Positions 30,680 through 41,790 are shown, counted from the first letter of the stretch. The stretch is DNA of 64,000 bases from Heterocephalus glaber (GCF_000247695.1 NW_004624781.1:7742163-7806162), one strand, 5' to 3'. A program made the numbers and translations. Notes: generated by a model from the sequence alone, not told the origin.

Positions 30680-32073
30680 AAGACAGCCCAAGCTGCAGAC
30701 ATTCTGTTCCTGCCTCATTGTTTAAGAGAGAATCAGGTGCCCCTGAAGAATTGGATGTTGTGGCACCGAAATAACTTCAGTTCTTTCTCCCCCTTCCCCA
30801 AGCTGGGCACTGCCAGGCCAGAGGGGCCTCAAGAATCATGGGAGAAAACAGACTCTTGGCTTGTGCATTTCTTGCCAGCACCAAAGCCTGGCCTAGGTGA
30901 CAGAAAGGTTGGGGTCCAAGTGTCTCTGGGCTGATCTGCTGCCCTTCTTTTCCCCTGCTCCCCCCACCCCCCACCCCGGCTCTGGGGGAGGGAGACAGAG
31001 AAGGGAAGGAAAAAAGGGATAGAGAAGTGGGGAGAGTTGTTATAGCTCTCATTCTGTTTCAGAGCTAGGCAGCCACTCACAGTTGCACAAGTTGTGCACT
31101 GCATAACTCCAGAGGGCACCAGGCCCCTCAACATCACCAAAATCTGCTTAGTTATTAGCACACTTTTCAGGCAGGTGAAGTAAAATGTCCTGCAATGGAG
31201 CAGCTTCTGCTAACTAGAATCATGCGAGCCAAGCAGGATAAAAGTGTGAGTGCCTTTCCCGCCCAGACGTCCCAGCTAGTCCCTGTCCCACAAGCCACCT
31301 CACCCCACACACAAGGCTACAACTCCACTGAGACATTCAGGCCCCAAGCAACCTGACAGTGGTCACCTCTAGCGCCATCTGTAGGCCATCTGCAAGCCCT
31401 TCCTGTCAGGCCTCAGTTTCCCGATCTGTAACAGACATTAACAGACAAGATGACTTCTGCATATGTGAGGGCAGTGATTACAGCGGGGTTCATCCTCAGG
31501 ATCCCTTTACTCAGGAGGAAGGAGCCGGCCCACCCAGTCCCAGCCACCCTGGATTACCTGACACCCCCGCGGGCACCAGGCCCCGGTCTGAGGCTGGGGC
31601 AGCCCATGTTTGTTCCCAGTGGCAGCTGTTGTTGTCCTTCCAGCTCTGCAAAGAGACCCTGGTCACTGCTTCTTAGCCAGGGGACAAGGGACAGAGTCCT
31701 GCCTACCTGCAGGCATCTGGGAGGGTAAGCCTTCCTCGGGGCCTGATCACGCCAAACCTGTGTCCTCGAGAGCCCCCACCCCATACCCCTGCCCTCCTTC
31801 CCACCCTGCACCCTGCCCCACACCCCACCTGGAGCAGACACCGTCACCCCTTGATGCCACTCACTACCCCTGTTACCCTGGACCCAGCACCTCTGGAGCC
31901 AGCAGCTGATGGAACCACGCGCCTTCAACACGGGCCAGGATCCCCTGAGCCCTGCACCCCACCTCACCCTCCCCTCAGCACCTCCCTGAGCCGCCTTTGC
32001 CTGTGCTGTTCGCACAGCAAGAACCAGGACCATCCTTCCCTGTCCTTTCTCCTCTTTTCTCTCCAGTGAAATC
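30680..32073. other. intergenic, mostly unique
   Basis: A MIR-like piece lies near 31395-31450 (GCCTCAGTTTCCCGATCTGT). The stretch 31075-31145 (GCATAACTCCAG..GGCCCCTCAACATC) resembles 58,540-58,590. No gene recognised. Confidence 0.4.
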
Positions 32074-32207
32074 TCAGAGCTGGGAGTGGTGGCGCACACC
32101 TGTGATCCCAGCACTGAAGGGCTGGGGAGAGGGGGAACTGAGGCGGGAGGATAGAAAGTTCAAAACCAGCCCGGGCTACATAGCGAGATCCTATCTCAAA
32201 ACCCCAA
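32074..32207 (+). repeat. B1 SINE
   Basis: AGCTGGGAGTGGTGGCGCAC, CCTGTGATCCCAGCACTGAA, CCCGGGCTACATAGCGAGAT, with a short GGGGAGAGGGGGAA insert. Confidence 0.83.
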
Positions 32208-32860
32208 ACAGAAACAAACAAGTGTCAGGCTTCCTTCTGTACCACCTGTGTGGCCCTTGCCCCATCCTGGTGATAAATGGTGGTTTCCATGTGTCAATCT
32301 GTCCTGTTGGGCATGAACAGCCCCCAGGCCTGGGACTGATGGGCACTGGTCATGGGGACCTTTGCTGCCATCAGGGAGACACCTGCCTGGCCTCCTGCTC
32401 CCGGCTCCTCCCCTTGAACCCCTTTCACTATGAACCTTCAGACCTGTCTGATGGCACAGGAGGAGCCAGGACAGACGGCCCCTGGCCCCAGGGTTGTGCA
32501 CAGGTGTGCCTGAGCACCCTGTGTGTGCACACAGCTGTGCACAACCCATTGGGGGGGGCTGTGGCTGTCAGCTCAGAGTGAAAAAGCCCATGCTTCTGGT
32601 TAAGAATCAAGAGAGCATTTTTATAGATGCCCCATCTCCCCCCACCAAGGGGAGGCCAGGGCAAATGATGCCCCCAAGCAGGGCTGGGACAGTCAGGAAC
32701 CCCAAGTTCTTGTCCCACTGTTCTGACAAGTCACTGCACGACCTAAACAAGTCACCTTACTGCTCTATGCCTCAGTTTCCCTTTCTGTGAAAACAGGAGG
32801 GGAGATAAAACCAGACAGTCTCTGTCATCTCCCTCAGACATCCAGATTAGCACCTGGAAG
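32208..32860. other. intergenic with one MIR
   Basis: MIR plus-strand core at 32700-32815 (AACAAGTCACCTTACTGCTC, TCAGTTTCCCTTTCTGTGAA). The rest is unique; no gene. Confidence 0.5.
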
Positions 32861-32942
32861 GGCCGGGTATTTAGCTCAGTGGTTCTGCCGCCTGCCTTGC
32901 AAGCGAAAGGTCCCAAGTTCGATCCCCAGTACCAAAAAAACC
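32861..32942 (+). repeat. ID SINE
   Basis: GGGCCGGGTATTTAGCTCAG, CCAAGTTCGATCCCCAGTAC, short A tail. CAGATTAGCA occurs on both sides nearby. Confidence 0.88.
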
Positions 32943-33846
32943 TGTCAGATTAGCATGTGGAGTGCTGGACAGGCTTGTGACCCACACCACCATCCCCAGG
33001 GACACCTCGGGCTGTCTGAGGGGGAGGGGCCGGCGGAAGGAGAGCCCAGAGGTTCCGGGTGACACTAGGTGGCAGCCGGCCTCCCACCCTTGGTCTGTGG
33101 CTTCCTCTCCTTCCCATCCCTCCCTCCTGCTTCCCACATCTGAAACCGGAAGAGAAAGAGAAAGATCAGTTGCTCAATAGGAAAGGCTGAAGGCCTACCC
33201 CTTCCACACCCCTCATGTGCTGGGGGGCAGAGGAAGTGGGGCGAGGCTAGGTCCCCACCACCGGGCCCTTCCTTTATCCTCAAGAAGAGGCAGAACGTAT
33301 CAAGTACAGGTGCAAATTCCCTATGATGAGTGTTATTGTTATGTATATCTAAAATGTATCGATAAATATTTTGCTACAAAAAAACCCACAGCCAGAGAGG
33401 GTCAGGGACCTGCTCTGGGGCACCCAGGGAGGAAGTGATGGAGCCAAGGTTGAACCCAGTGGCCAGTGAGCCCACCCCACAGGCTCTCACTGAGGACGGG
33501 ACACATGAGTGGGCATGGCATGAAGGCCAGGAGGCACAGGCTCCTCCCGGGCAGGCCTTGCGGGGCTCCCTGTGGCTAAGAGCCCTGGAGACCCTGGCCT
33601 AGCCCAGGCCACTCTGCAGGGATGGGGACAGGACCCAGGAGCCGAGGGCAGCCACCATGGCCAGGCCATGAGCATGGCCACAGCAGTGGGAAAGCCAATC
33701 CCTCTCCACAGAAGGAAACAGAAGCCTGAGGTCACACAGTTGGAAAAAAGAAGCCTGTGTGGCCCGACCCCAAATCTTCTCCTCTCAACTAGTTTCTCAG
33801 AACATGGACCACAGAGGGTGTCTGTGGATGAACAATACTTGGTGAT
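32943..33846. other. intergenic, MIR pieces
   Basis: Reverse MIR-like fragments at about 33390-33460 (CCTGCTCTGGGGCACCCAGG) and 33680-33745 (GAAACAGAAGCCTGAGGTCA). Otherwise unique; no gene. Confidence 0.4.
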
Positions 33847-33929
33847 TTTTTTTTTGGTACCGGGCACCAAACTCAGGACTTTGCGCTTGCAAGGCAGGTG
33901 CCAGAACCACTGAGCTAAATCCCCACCCC
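33847..33929 (-). repeat. ID SINE
   Basis: TTGGTACCGGGCACCAAACT, ACCACTGAGCTAAATCCCCA. Confidence 0.85.
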
Positions 33930-33962
33930 CTAGGCTGGGTTTTAAAAGGAGTTGATGTAGCT

Positions 33963-34155
33963 GAGCCTGAGCCTGGTGGTGCACGCCTGTAATCCTAGCA
34001 CTCTGGGAGGCTGAGGCAGGAGGACTGTAACTTCAAGACCAGCCTGGGCAATTTAGCAAGACCTTGTCTCAAAATAAAAAATAAAACAGGACTAGAAGTA
34101 TAGCTCAGTGTGAAGGCCCTTGGTTTGCTCCTCAGTTCTACCAAAAAAAAAAAAA
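33963..34155 (+). repeat. B1-dID dimeric SINE
   Basis: GAGCCTGGTGGTGCACGCCT, CTCTGGGAGGCTGAGGCAGG, CAAAATAAAAAATAAAACAG linker, GAAGTATAGCTCAGTGTGAA. Confidence 0.85.
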
Positions 34156-34914
34156 TTGATGTAGAGGAAAGTATTAAATGGATAACAGTTCAGGAGCAAA
34201 AATCTGATGTATGAATGAGATTTCAGAAAGGGCACATGGAACCATTCGGTCCTGGCCACCAAGGCTGACAAACACGTACATGCGGCCCGAGTGTCCCCTC
34301 TCCAGTGCTTCTGGCTGTGTAGTGGCAGCTGCTGGCCGGGGATATGGGAGGAGGATGCAGGCGCAGTCCTGGGCAGAGGGAGAGTGGGCAGGACGGGCGG
34401 GTGTTAGGGTGCAAGGCTCTGGGGTAGACGCTCCGGCCTCCGAGGTGCCTCACATAGTGCCCCTCACTCTTGGTTTCAGCTCCTCGTTTTGGCCCCAGTT
34501 CCTGTTCCCCTGCAGAGCCTCTGTCAGCCTTGCTCATCGGCAGGAGCCAGGGACAGGAGGGGCACCGCCCGTCCACCCTCCCAGCCTCCAGGCCCAGCTG
34601 AGACAGCCAGTACCACGCAGCTGACAGTGAGCTGGCAGCCGGCCACCTCCAGCCCAGGGGACCCAGGGAGGATGCAGAGTCCGGCCAGGGCCTGGCCGGT
34701 GACCCTGCAGTCTAGGATGAGCAGGGCGGCCGGTGCAGAGGTCACACACCCCTCTCACAGGGTAATACAAGGGCAGCCTCTGGAGCAGCTTCTTGGCCAC
34801 TGGAGGAGGCTTCACCGCCCTGCGGCCTGTCCACGTGCCCTGGGGGCTGCCCAGTAGCCTTCACTGCTCCCAGCTGCAGATGTGACTCCAGGAGGCCATG
34901 ATCACATTCTGATC
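34156..34914. other. intergenic, possible decayed exon
   Basis: The minus-strand frame around 34690-34815 reads PPPVAKKLLQRLPLYYPV and, after a frame change, APAALLILDCRVTGQALAG, faintly like an Ig-type strand with its first Cys. No splice-consistent gene model could be built. Confidence 0.2.
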
Positions 34915-35030
34915 AGTTCTGGGCCAGATGCTTTTCATGCAGGATTTTATTTAATCTTCACACCACCGCAAGGGCCAGATGCTGTTTTCCTTGTTCAACA
35001 GAGAACCAACTGAGTCTCAGAGTGAACCAT
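34915..35030 (-). repeat. MIR SINE, reverse
   Basis: GGATTTTATTTAATCTTCAC, ACCACCGCAAGGGCCAGATG, CAACAGAGAACCAACTGAGT. Confidence 0.55.
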
Positions 35031-35033
35031 CAT

Positions 35034-35163
35034 GTCGGGCATGATGGTGCACGCCTGTAATTCCAGCCTTCGGGAGGCTGAGGCAGGAGGATCACTTGGA
35101 GTTCAAGGCCAGCCTGGGCAACATAGCAAGATCCTGTCTCAAAAAACAAAACACAACCCAAAA
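35034..35163 (+). repeat. B1 SINE
   Basis: GGGCATGATGGTGCACGCCT, GAGTTCAAGGCCAGCCTGGG, CAACATAGCAAGATCCTGTC. Confidence 0.87.
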
Positions 35164-35295
35164 AGTGAACCGTCTTGCCAGAGGCCAGCTACATGACACA
35201 ATCTGCTCTTCACATTTCTCCCAGGCCCACAAGGCCAGAGTTTACCACTGGAAAAGAGAGTCAGTCTTTCAATCTAGACTGGATTCCCCAATTTT

Positions 35296-35484
35296 TCTTT
35301 CTTTGAAGTACTGGGGATTGAACCCAGAACCTGTGCACTGAGCTACATCTCCAGCTCCTTTTATTTTTTTGAGTCAAGTTCTCACTAAATTACTAAGTTG
35401 CCCAGGCTGGGCTCAAATGTGGGATCCTCCTGCCTCAGCCTCCCAGAGTGCTGGGATTACAGGCATGCGCTATCACATTGCCTC
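35296..35484 (-). repeat. B1-dID dimeric SINE
   Basis: AGTACTGGGGATTGAACCCA, CACTGAGCTACATCTCCAGC, TTGAGTCAAGTTCTCACTAA, CTGGGATTACAGGCATGCGC. Confidence 0.85.
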
Positions 35485-35721
35485 CCAATTTAAACACACA
35501 GCACAGGGCAGAGCTACCTTGCAGCCCTCTTGCCCTCCTATACCTGAGTGAAGTCAGTTAATGATCACTGTGATCTCAAGCCATGCTTCCACATCCACTG
35601 CGTCATTTAGCCCAAGCCAACAAGCCATCATTATCCCCTTGTACAGCTCAGGAAACTGAGGCTCAAAGTTCAGGAAGGGACCTCATGCCCACCAGTGGGC
35701 GGTGCCCCGCCAGCACTACAG

Positions 35722-35770
35722 CCCCCCCACTCTGCTCTCTGTTCCCCCACTCTGCTCTCTGTTCCCCCCA
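35722..35770. repeat. tandem duplication of about 20 bp
   Basis: CCCCCACTCTGCTCTCTGTT occurs twice head-to-tail. Confidence 0.9.
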
Positions 35771-35805
35771 CCACCCTTCTCCCCAGCCTTTCTCCCAGAA
35801 CACTT

Positions 35806-36010
35806 TGGTTTGTTTGCTCTTGGCAGTACTGGAGATTTCACCAGTATGCTAAGCAAGCACTGTACCAACCGACCTACTTCACCAGCTCTCTTTATTCTAT
35901 CTGAAGATAGGGTCTCTAAATTCCCCAGGGTGGCCTTGAATCTGTGATCCTCCTGCCTCAGCCTCCCCGGTAGCTGGGGGAATCACAGGCGTGTACCACC
36001 AGGCCTGGCC
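35806..36010 (-). repeat. B1-dID dimeric SINE, diverged
   Basis: GCAGTACTGGAGATTTCACC, CTAAGCAAGCACTGTACCAA, then AGATAGGGTCTCTAAATTCC and GTGTACCACCAGGCCTGGCC. Confidence 0.78.
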
Positions 36011-36152
36011 CCAAAGCACAGGGTGAGGGAGAGAGGGTGAGGACCCTCTCAAGAGGGACACGAGGCTGCAGGAGAGAAGAGACTCCACATGGCTCCAGGG
36101 TCCCCATTTCCAGGCTCCTTCCTTGTGGGGGTCCCAGAATGAAGGGTGGCCA

Positions 36153-36237
36153 GCCGGGGATTTAGTTCAGTGGTGCCACCACCTGCCTCACAAGCACAAG
36201 GTCCTGAGTTTGATTCTGGTACCAAAGAAAAAAAAAA
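36153..36237 (+). repeat. ID SINE
   Basis: CCGGGGATTTAGTTCAGTGG, CTGAGTTTGATTCTGGTACC, A-rich tail. Confidence 0.87.
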
Positions 36238-36593
36238 ATGACCAAGAAGGGCGGCCCTTCTGCGACTGTCCTGTGTCCTCAGGCTCCTTTAACCATTGCT
36301 CATAGGACACGGGCTCAGTCTCCTTTAACTCCTGCCACAGGACACAGCTAGCATGCGAGTGTCTGACACAAAACATACAAAGAGCTGCATCGGGTTGTTT
36401 TTCGGGGAAGTTAAACAAGGTAACCGCCTGCGGGTGGGGAGGATTTGTAATAAGCTGTGAGCATCCACTCCTCCCCCTGGTAGCTGTGGATCCCTGGTGA
36501 CAGAGTTGAATTTCACTCCATTCAGTGACATAACCGGATTGACATTCAACTTTCTGGTGTGACTAGAAGATGATCTTTAAAAATGAACATCCA

Positions 36594-36733
36594 AGCCAGG
36601 GGTTGTGGCACACGCCTGTAATCCCAGGACTCAGGAGGCTGAGGCAGGAGGATCATCTCAAGTTCAAGGGCAGCCTGCACTATATAGTGAGTTCAAGTCC
36701 AGCCTGAACTACTTAGCGAGACCCTGTCTGAAA
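36594..36733 (+). repeat. B1 SINE
   Basis: AGCCAGGGGTTGTGGCACAC, GTTCAAGGGCAGCCTGCACT, duplicate block GTTCAAGTCCAGCCTGAACT. Confidence 0.88.
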
Positions 36734-36890
36734 GCTCACGGCTTTGGAGTCTGGGAAGGGCAAGATTGAGGGGCAGCTCTCACAGGGTGTCATACATGGC
36801 AGGAGGTGTCCCACGGCAACACCGCAGGAGAGAGAGGGGGAAAAAGAGCCAAGTCCCTCTCTTTCCTAACTAACCACTCCTTCAACAAGG

Positions 36891-37098
36891 GCCTGGACCG
36901 GTGGTGGCGAACCCATGGCAGGTGTGTTATTTGTTTTTCTTTTAAAACAAAAGATGTTAATGTAGGAGTTGTTTTTTCTAAACTGAAACCTTGGTATTCA
37001 GGCTTAACTGCAGTGTTGGCACTTTGTGATAAATAAGTGGGTTTGGGGTTGCAGTGTGGGCATTCTCCTCTAAAAGTTTTGCCATCGCTGGCCTGGAC
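36891..37098. mobile_element. 192-bp hAT-type element with perfect 8-bp TSD
   Basis: Element 36899-37090, bounded by GCCTGGAC at 36891-36898 and 37091-37098. Its ends CGGTGGTGGCGAACCC and GTTTTGCCATCGCTG are imperfect terminal inverted repeats. The interior is AT-rich and lacks a transposase. 8-bp duplications are the hAT-superfamily hallmark. Confidence 0.82.
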
Positions 37099-37257
37099 CC
37101 ACGCATGAGGTCAGTCTGCTGAGGACCTGAACACCTATGAAAATCCACCTCTTAACAGAGTCATGGCGACAATCACATTTCAACATCAGTTTTGAGGAGA
37201 CCCCCAAACCGCTATAGGGCTCACAAAGAAAACAGTTACATCAGAGTATAATCATCA

Positions 37258-37480
37258 TTTGTTTGTTTGCTTGTTTCTGCAGTACTAGAGATTGAGTCCA
37301 AGGTCTCATACATGCTAGGCAACTGCTCTACCACTGAGCTGCATCACCAGCCCTTTTTAAAAAATTTTAAAATTTGAGACAAGGTCTCACTAAGTTGCCC
37401 AGGCTGCCCTTGAACTTGGCAATCCTCCTGCCTCAGCCTCCCAAGTAGCTGGAATTATAGGAATGTACCACCACACCTGG
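37258..37480 (-). repeat. B1-dID dimeric SINE
   Basis: GCAGTACTAGAGATTGAGTC, CTCTACCACTGAGCTGCATC, TTGAGACAAGGTCTCACTAA, GTACCACCACACCTGG. Confidence 0.85.
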
Positions 37481-37509
37481 AAAATTATTTTTTTAAAAAA
37501 CAAACGTTT

Positions 37510-37591
37510 GGGCCAGGGATGTAGCTCAGTGGCATGGCACCTGCCTGGCCACGTGCACAGTCCTGAGTTCAATCCCTGGTACCAAAAAAAA
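37510..37591 (+). repeat. ID SINE
   Basis: GGGCCAGGGATGTAGCTCAG, CCTGAGTTCAATCCCTGGTA, A tail. Confidence 0.85.
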
Positions 37592-37963
37592 TACAAAAGG
37601 AAACATTAGATGTAGTAATAGGCATTCCTTCTAACTAATGCATGAAATGTCAAGATCCAGCAAAAGGTCTAATAACTACTGTAGCTTTGACATAGCTATG
37701 AACGTAGACCATATTTTGAAATATCTACAAAAGCTACAATGTGATTTCAAAATATTTATAATTCTTAGTGACACCATCTCAGCCCCAGCTAATACTGTTA
37801 TGGTTTGCTGCCTATGTTCATCATCAAAGAGATAAAATTCAGATCTAATTTAGTAAAAATAATGAGGTTTTTTTCTTCCAAATTTTAAAGACTCCTTGAA
37901 TTCTATCCTTGGATCTTTGGGAGTTCCATAGGATAACAACTCTTGGCCTAATTTATTTATTAT
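37592..37963. other. intergenic AT-rich stretch
   Basis: No repeat or gene recognised. Confidence 0.4.
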
Positions 37964-38085
37964 TTATTAATGTAATTATGAGACAGGGACTCGCTCTGTA
38001 ATCCAGGCTGGCCTTAAACTTGAGATTCTCCTGTCTCAGCTTCCCATGTGGTGGGGTTACAAGCATGTGCCACAACACCGGACTT
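37964..38085 (-). repeat. B1 SINE
   Basis: ATGAGACAGGGACTCGCTCT, GTAATCCAGGCTGGCCTTAA, ATGTGCCACAACACCGG. Confidence 0.82.
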
Positions 38086-38119
38086 CTCTTTTATTTTATA
38101 GCACATATATGTAATTGTA

Positions 38120-38789
38120 TTAAATATGGGTTAAATTCAGAAGTAAAGTGGCTAGCATGTATCAGGTCTCAGGACACAGGTCCCCTGTGCCCGGGGCCTG
38201 GGATGCTGCTTGGTGGCAGAGTCATGGTCTGGCACAGGGTCACACTGCTTCCCACCACCCATGGCCTCTGTGTCACCCTGACCCTCTCAGCTGGTGGGAA
38301 GTGGCACTAGGGATGAGGACATTCTGAGAGGCCCAGCCATCGGCCTCCCCCAGACCCCCCTCCTCCTGCCCCAGCCTGGGTCCGGGATTCCCCCAGAAGC
38401 GGAAGCAAAATGCGGTGGCAGCTTCCCCTCTGCCCTCACCAAGGTCACATGAGGTGCAGGAGCCACATGACCATGACCACATTGCTCCCACAGCCCTGAG
38501 CCCTGCAGCTGGTGTCCTGGTCCTCCCTCCACACTAGGTGACTCCAGGCCCTGGGACCCCAGTTCCTGGCAGCCAGGCCCTGCCCCAGACCCTCCTCTCT
38601 GGCCTGTCACCCTCCACTCTCCCAGGCAATCCTCAGCTATGGCAGTGCTGAGACCAGAGTAACAGGGCCTGCGTTGGCACATGTCTCTCATCAGCTTGGG
38701 AAGCCTTGATCTTTCTGGCTTCTCCCAGGGACCCCATCTATTCCACTGAAACAACGCGCTGAGGACATAATGCGCTGATGTGGCTGAAT
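38120..38789. other. intergenic, unique sequence
   Basis: No repeat or coding similarity recognised. The long minus frame here lacks splice context. Confidence 0.4.
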
Positions 38790-38875
38790 TTCATACCTGT
38801 TTAAGAGAACTGAAAATATTCTGAACCACAATGAGACATCATCTTACCCCAGTTCAAATGGCTATCATAAAATAA

Positions 38876-38878
<3 letters not shown>

Positions 38879-38914
<36 letters not shown>
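38879..38914. repeat. (TA)n microsatellite
   Basis: Eighteen uninterrupted TA units within the L1 fragment. Confidence 0.97.
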
Positions 38915-38915
<1 letters not shown>

Positions 38916-39066
38916 CCAGTAGTGTGATGGGCCACAGTTGTAACCCCAGCATTGGGGAGGCTGAGGCAGGAGGGTCACCACAAGCTCAAAGCTAATCTGT
39001 GCTATCTACTGAGTTCAGGACCAGTCTAAGCTACATAGCAAGACCATATCTCACACACACACACAA
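38915..39066 (+). repeat. B1 SINE inside L1
   Basis: AGCCAGTAGTGTGATGGGCC, TTGGGGAGGCTGAGGCAGGA, two GAGTTCAGGACCAGTCTAAG-type blocks, ACACAC tail. Confidence 0.8.
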
Positions 39067-39784
39067 ATTAACAAATGCTGGCAGGGACTCAGAGAAAGAG
39101 GAACTGTCATATGCTGTTGGTGGGAATGGAAATGAGTACAGTCTCTATGGAAAACAGTACGGAGGTTCCTCAAGTCACTAAAAACAGGACTGTCACATGA
39201 CCCAGCAATCCCACTTTTGGGTGTATGAGGAAAGGAACCGGGGTCACATGTTCACGGCAGCTCTGGTTACAGTGGCTAAGAGGGAATCGACCCCACCATC
39301 CACCAACAGATGGAGGGATAAAGAAATGCACATACACATGATGGAACACATTCAGCCATAAAAATGCAGGAAATCCTGTCACTTCCTGCTACATGGATGG
39401 AATGGAGGACATCATGCTCAGGGAAATAAGTCAGGCGCAGAGAGACAAATCCTGTGTGTTCTCAGCCAAATGAGGAAGCTAACAAAATTGCTCTCATAGG
39501 ACAGAGGAGGAGATGGAGAAAAGTTGGCTCAGGAGTCAGAGATACAGTTAGGTTGGAGGACTGAATTGTGATGGCCAATAGGGAAGCAGGGGAACTAAAA
39601 TGAACCATCATTTATTGTGTATTTCAAAATAACTACAAGAGAGGACTTTTAATATTTCCAACACAAAGAAATGATAAATGTTTGAAGAGATAAAAATGCT
39701 AGTTGCCCTGATTGTTGTAATATATATACATGTCAGATTATCACACTGTACCCCCAATCTGCACAATCATTATTTTCTCTCAAT

Positions 39785-39910
39785 TTTTTTGTTTTGTTTT
39801 TTAGGCAAAGTCTTACTCTGTAGCCCAGGCTGACCTCGAACTCATGATGACCCACCTGCCCCAGCCACCCGAGTGCTGGGACAACAGGTGTGCGCCACCA
39901 TGCCCAGCAC
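39785..39910 (-). repeat. B1 SINE
   Basis: TTTAGGCAAAGTCTTACTCT, GTAGCCCAGGCTGACCTCGA, GTGTGCGCCACCATGCCCAG. Confidence 0.83.
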
Positions 39911-40083
39911 AAATTTTTCTTTTTATTAGCACATGTCAGCAGTGCTTAATGATTACATTCAACATGGGGAGCTGCTATATGTGCAGAATACATCTTGATT
40001 CTTTTCAGGTCCCTTTCCCTTCCCCTCCCTCCCTCTACAATTGTTATGGATTAATGAGGACTTTTAAAAAAAAAAACATTTTT

Positions 40084-40166
40084 AGGGCTGTGGGTACAGC
40101 TCAGTGGGAGAGAGCCTGCCTAGCACGTGCAAGGCCCTCGGCCTATTCCCAGCATTGAAAAAAATA
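40084..40166 (+). repeat. ID-like SINE
   Basis: GGGCTGTGGGTACAGCTCAG, CCTGCCTAGCACGTGCAAGG, CCTATTCCCAGCATTG. Older subfamily. Confidence 0.7.
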
Positions 40167-40484
40167 AAAGAATAAAACGAAATGTATTGTTTTTAAAGAG
40201 ATCTTTTGCAAAAGGGAATGGACCAAGAGATGGAAGGAGAGGGAAGAGAAGGGGATACTTCTGTTTTAGAAGGGTATGCTTCCGGTTTCGATGTGATTCA
40301 CCGTGTTTGTCTTGGCTATCCCTGGGACCCACAGAGGTGTGGGATGGATCTCCTGTCCATCCCCCAGAAGGAAGTAAGAGAGGCAGAACCCACTTTGGGG
40401 CATTTGCAACTCACAGGGATCCTGGACTTTTGTTTCCTGTCTGTCGTAGGCTACAGTCATCCCAGCCCAGTAGTGTGTTTTATT

Positions 40485-40575
40485 TGTTTTGTTTTTTGTA
40501 TTTTGGGGACAGGATCTCACTCTGTATTCCAGGCTGGTCTCAAACCCAAGCCAATCCTCCTGCTTCGAATCCCAG
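40485..40575 (-). repeat. B1 SINE, truncated
   Basis: GGGGACAGGATCTCACTCTG, TATTCCAGGCTGGTCTCAAA, CAATCCTCCTGCTTCGAATC. Confidence 0.75.
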
Positions 40576-40579
40576 CTCT

Positions 40580-40700
40580 TACTAGCTATAATTTACCAGC
40601 TATGACCTGCAGAGAGTCCCTTAACCACCCTGTGTCTCAACTTCCTAGTCTGTAAAACAAGAATATTCAGCCTACAGCTGTGTAGGTGTCTGTTCGGCTT
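40580..40700 (+). repeat. MIR SINE
   Basis: TTACCAGCTATGACCTGCAG, AGTCCCTTAACCACCCTGTG, CTTCCTAGTCTGTAAAACAA. Confidence 0.65.
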
Positions 40701-40849
40701 CATAAGAAAATGCAAATTGTATCTAAAGTGGCTGTGCAAGATGTCAAAACCAGGGAGGGGGAAAAATAAACTGGTTCTGTTAATTTTTACTCCCAACAAC
40801 TGTGTTTAAGAGATCGCACGATTCATATCCTTTCACCTTTATGTTTGTT

Positions 40850-40935
40850 TTTGTTTCTGCAGTGCTAGGTATAGAACCCAGGGCCTTGTGCATGCTAGAC
40901 TGGGCTTTTCCCCTGAGCTACACTCTCACCCCCCC
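40850..40935 (-). repeat. degenerate ID-type SINE
   Basis: AGTGCTAGGTATAGAACCCA, GGGCCTTGTGCATGCTAGAC, CTGAGCTACACTCTCACCCC. Confidence 0.65.
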
Positions 40936-41009
40936 TTTCACTTTTTTACTACCACATATGATATATAATAGTCACATTCATTTGGGGGAATTGGTACATA
41001 TATAATTTC

Positions 41010-41092
41010 TCTTTTTTTTGGTACTGGTGATCGAACTCGGGACCTTGCACTTGTGAGGCAGGCAGCAGAACCTCTGAGCTAAATCCCAGACA
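41010..41092 (-). repeat. ID SINE
   Basis: TTGGTACTGGTGATCGAACT, CTCTGAGCTAAATCCCAG. Confidence 0.85.
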
Positions 41093-41100
41093 CTTTTGAC

Positions 41101-41214
41101 TTTTTAAGGCAGGGGTTTGCCGTGGAGTTCAGGCCAGCCTGGAACTTGCAGCAATCCTCCTGCCTCAGCCTCCTTAGTGCTGGGATTACAGGCATGTACC
41201 ACCATGCCTGGCAC
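41101..41214 (-). repeat. B1 SINE
   Basis: TTCAGGCCAGCCTGGAACTT, GCAATCCTCCTGCCTCAGCC, GTACCACCATGCCTGGC. Confidence 0.83.
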
Positions 41215-41542
41215 TCTTTGATTTTTGCCAACCAAATGGGTATTAAGTGTTATTCATTATGTTGCTTATTTGTATTTCTCTGAATGCTAATGAGTTGAGC
41301 ATGTCTTCATATTCATTAGCTCTACATGCTTTTCCTTTGGTAAAATGCCTATTCCTGTCTTTTATTCATTTTCCTATGGTATTATCTCTTTGTTAATTGA
41401 CTTACAAGACTTTTTTCTATAAATGTATTTTCTTATGACCTCTTAGTACCAATCCTGTATTGGTTACATAATTAGCTTCCCCTAATTTTGAGTCTTGCCT
41501 TTTTATTTTATGCAAGCTCTTTTGATCAGCAGGTCTTAATTT

Positions 41543-41577
<35 letters not shown>

Positions 41578-41790
41578 TTTGGTATCAGTGATCAAACTCG
41601 GGACCTTGCCCTTGCAAGGCAGGTGCCAGAACCACTGAGCTAAATCCCCGGCAGCAGGTCTTAATTTTTAAAAAGGAGTATCAGAAAAACATTGATCTAA
41701 TATTCTAACTCTTAAGCTATTGATCTATTTGGAGTTAATTTTTGGTGTATGGTCTGCGGTAAGGATTTTTTTCTTTTCCATATATAATCA
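41215..41790 (-). mobile_element. L1 fragment, reverse
   Basis: TTTCTCTGAATGCTAATGAG, TTGAGCATGTCTTCATATTC, then after insertions GATCTATTTGGAGTTAATTT, TTGGTGTATGGTCTGCGGTA. This is the complement of the L1M ORF2/3' region in order. Confidence 0.75.
41542..41655 (-). repeat. (TTTA)n run plus ID SINE
   Basis: About ten TTTA units (41542-41580), which is the tail side of a reverse ID at 41581-41653 (GTATCAGTGATCAAACTCGG, CACTGAGCTAAATCCCCGGC). AGCAGGTCTTAATTTTTA flanks both sides (41528 and 41653), the target duplication. Confidence 0.9.

Larger units (their letters stand above)
38790..39780 (+). mobile_element. L1 3' end fragment
   Basis: CACAATGAGACATCATCTTA, then AACAAATGCTGGCAGGGACT, GGTGGGAATGGAAATGAGTA, CACATGACCCAGCAATCCCA, AGGGAAATAAGTCAGGCGCA. 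Follows the L1M ORF2-end/3'-UTR phrase in order, in sense orientation. Interrupted by a (TA)n run and a B1. Confidence 0.8.
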
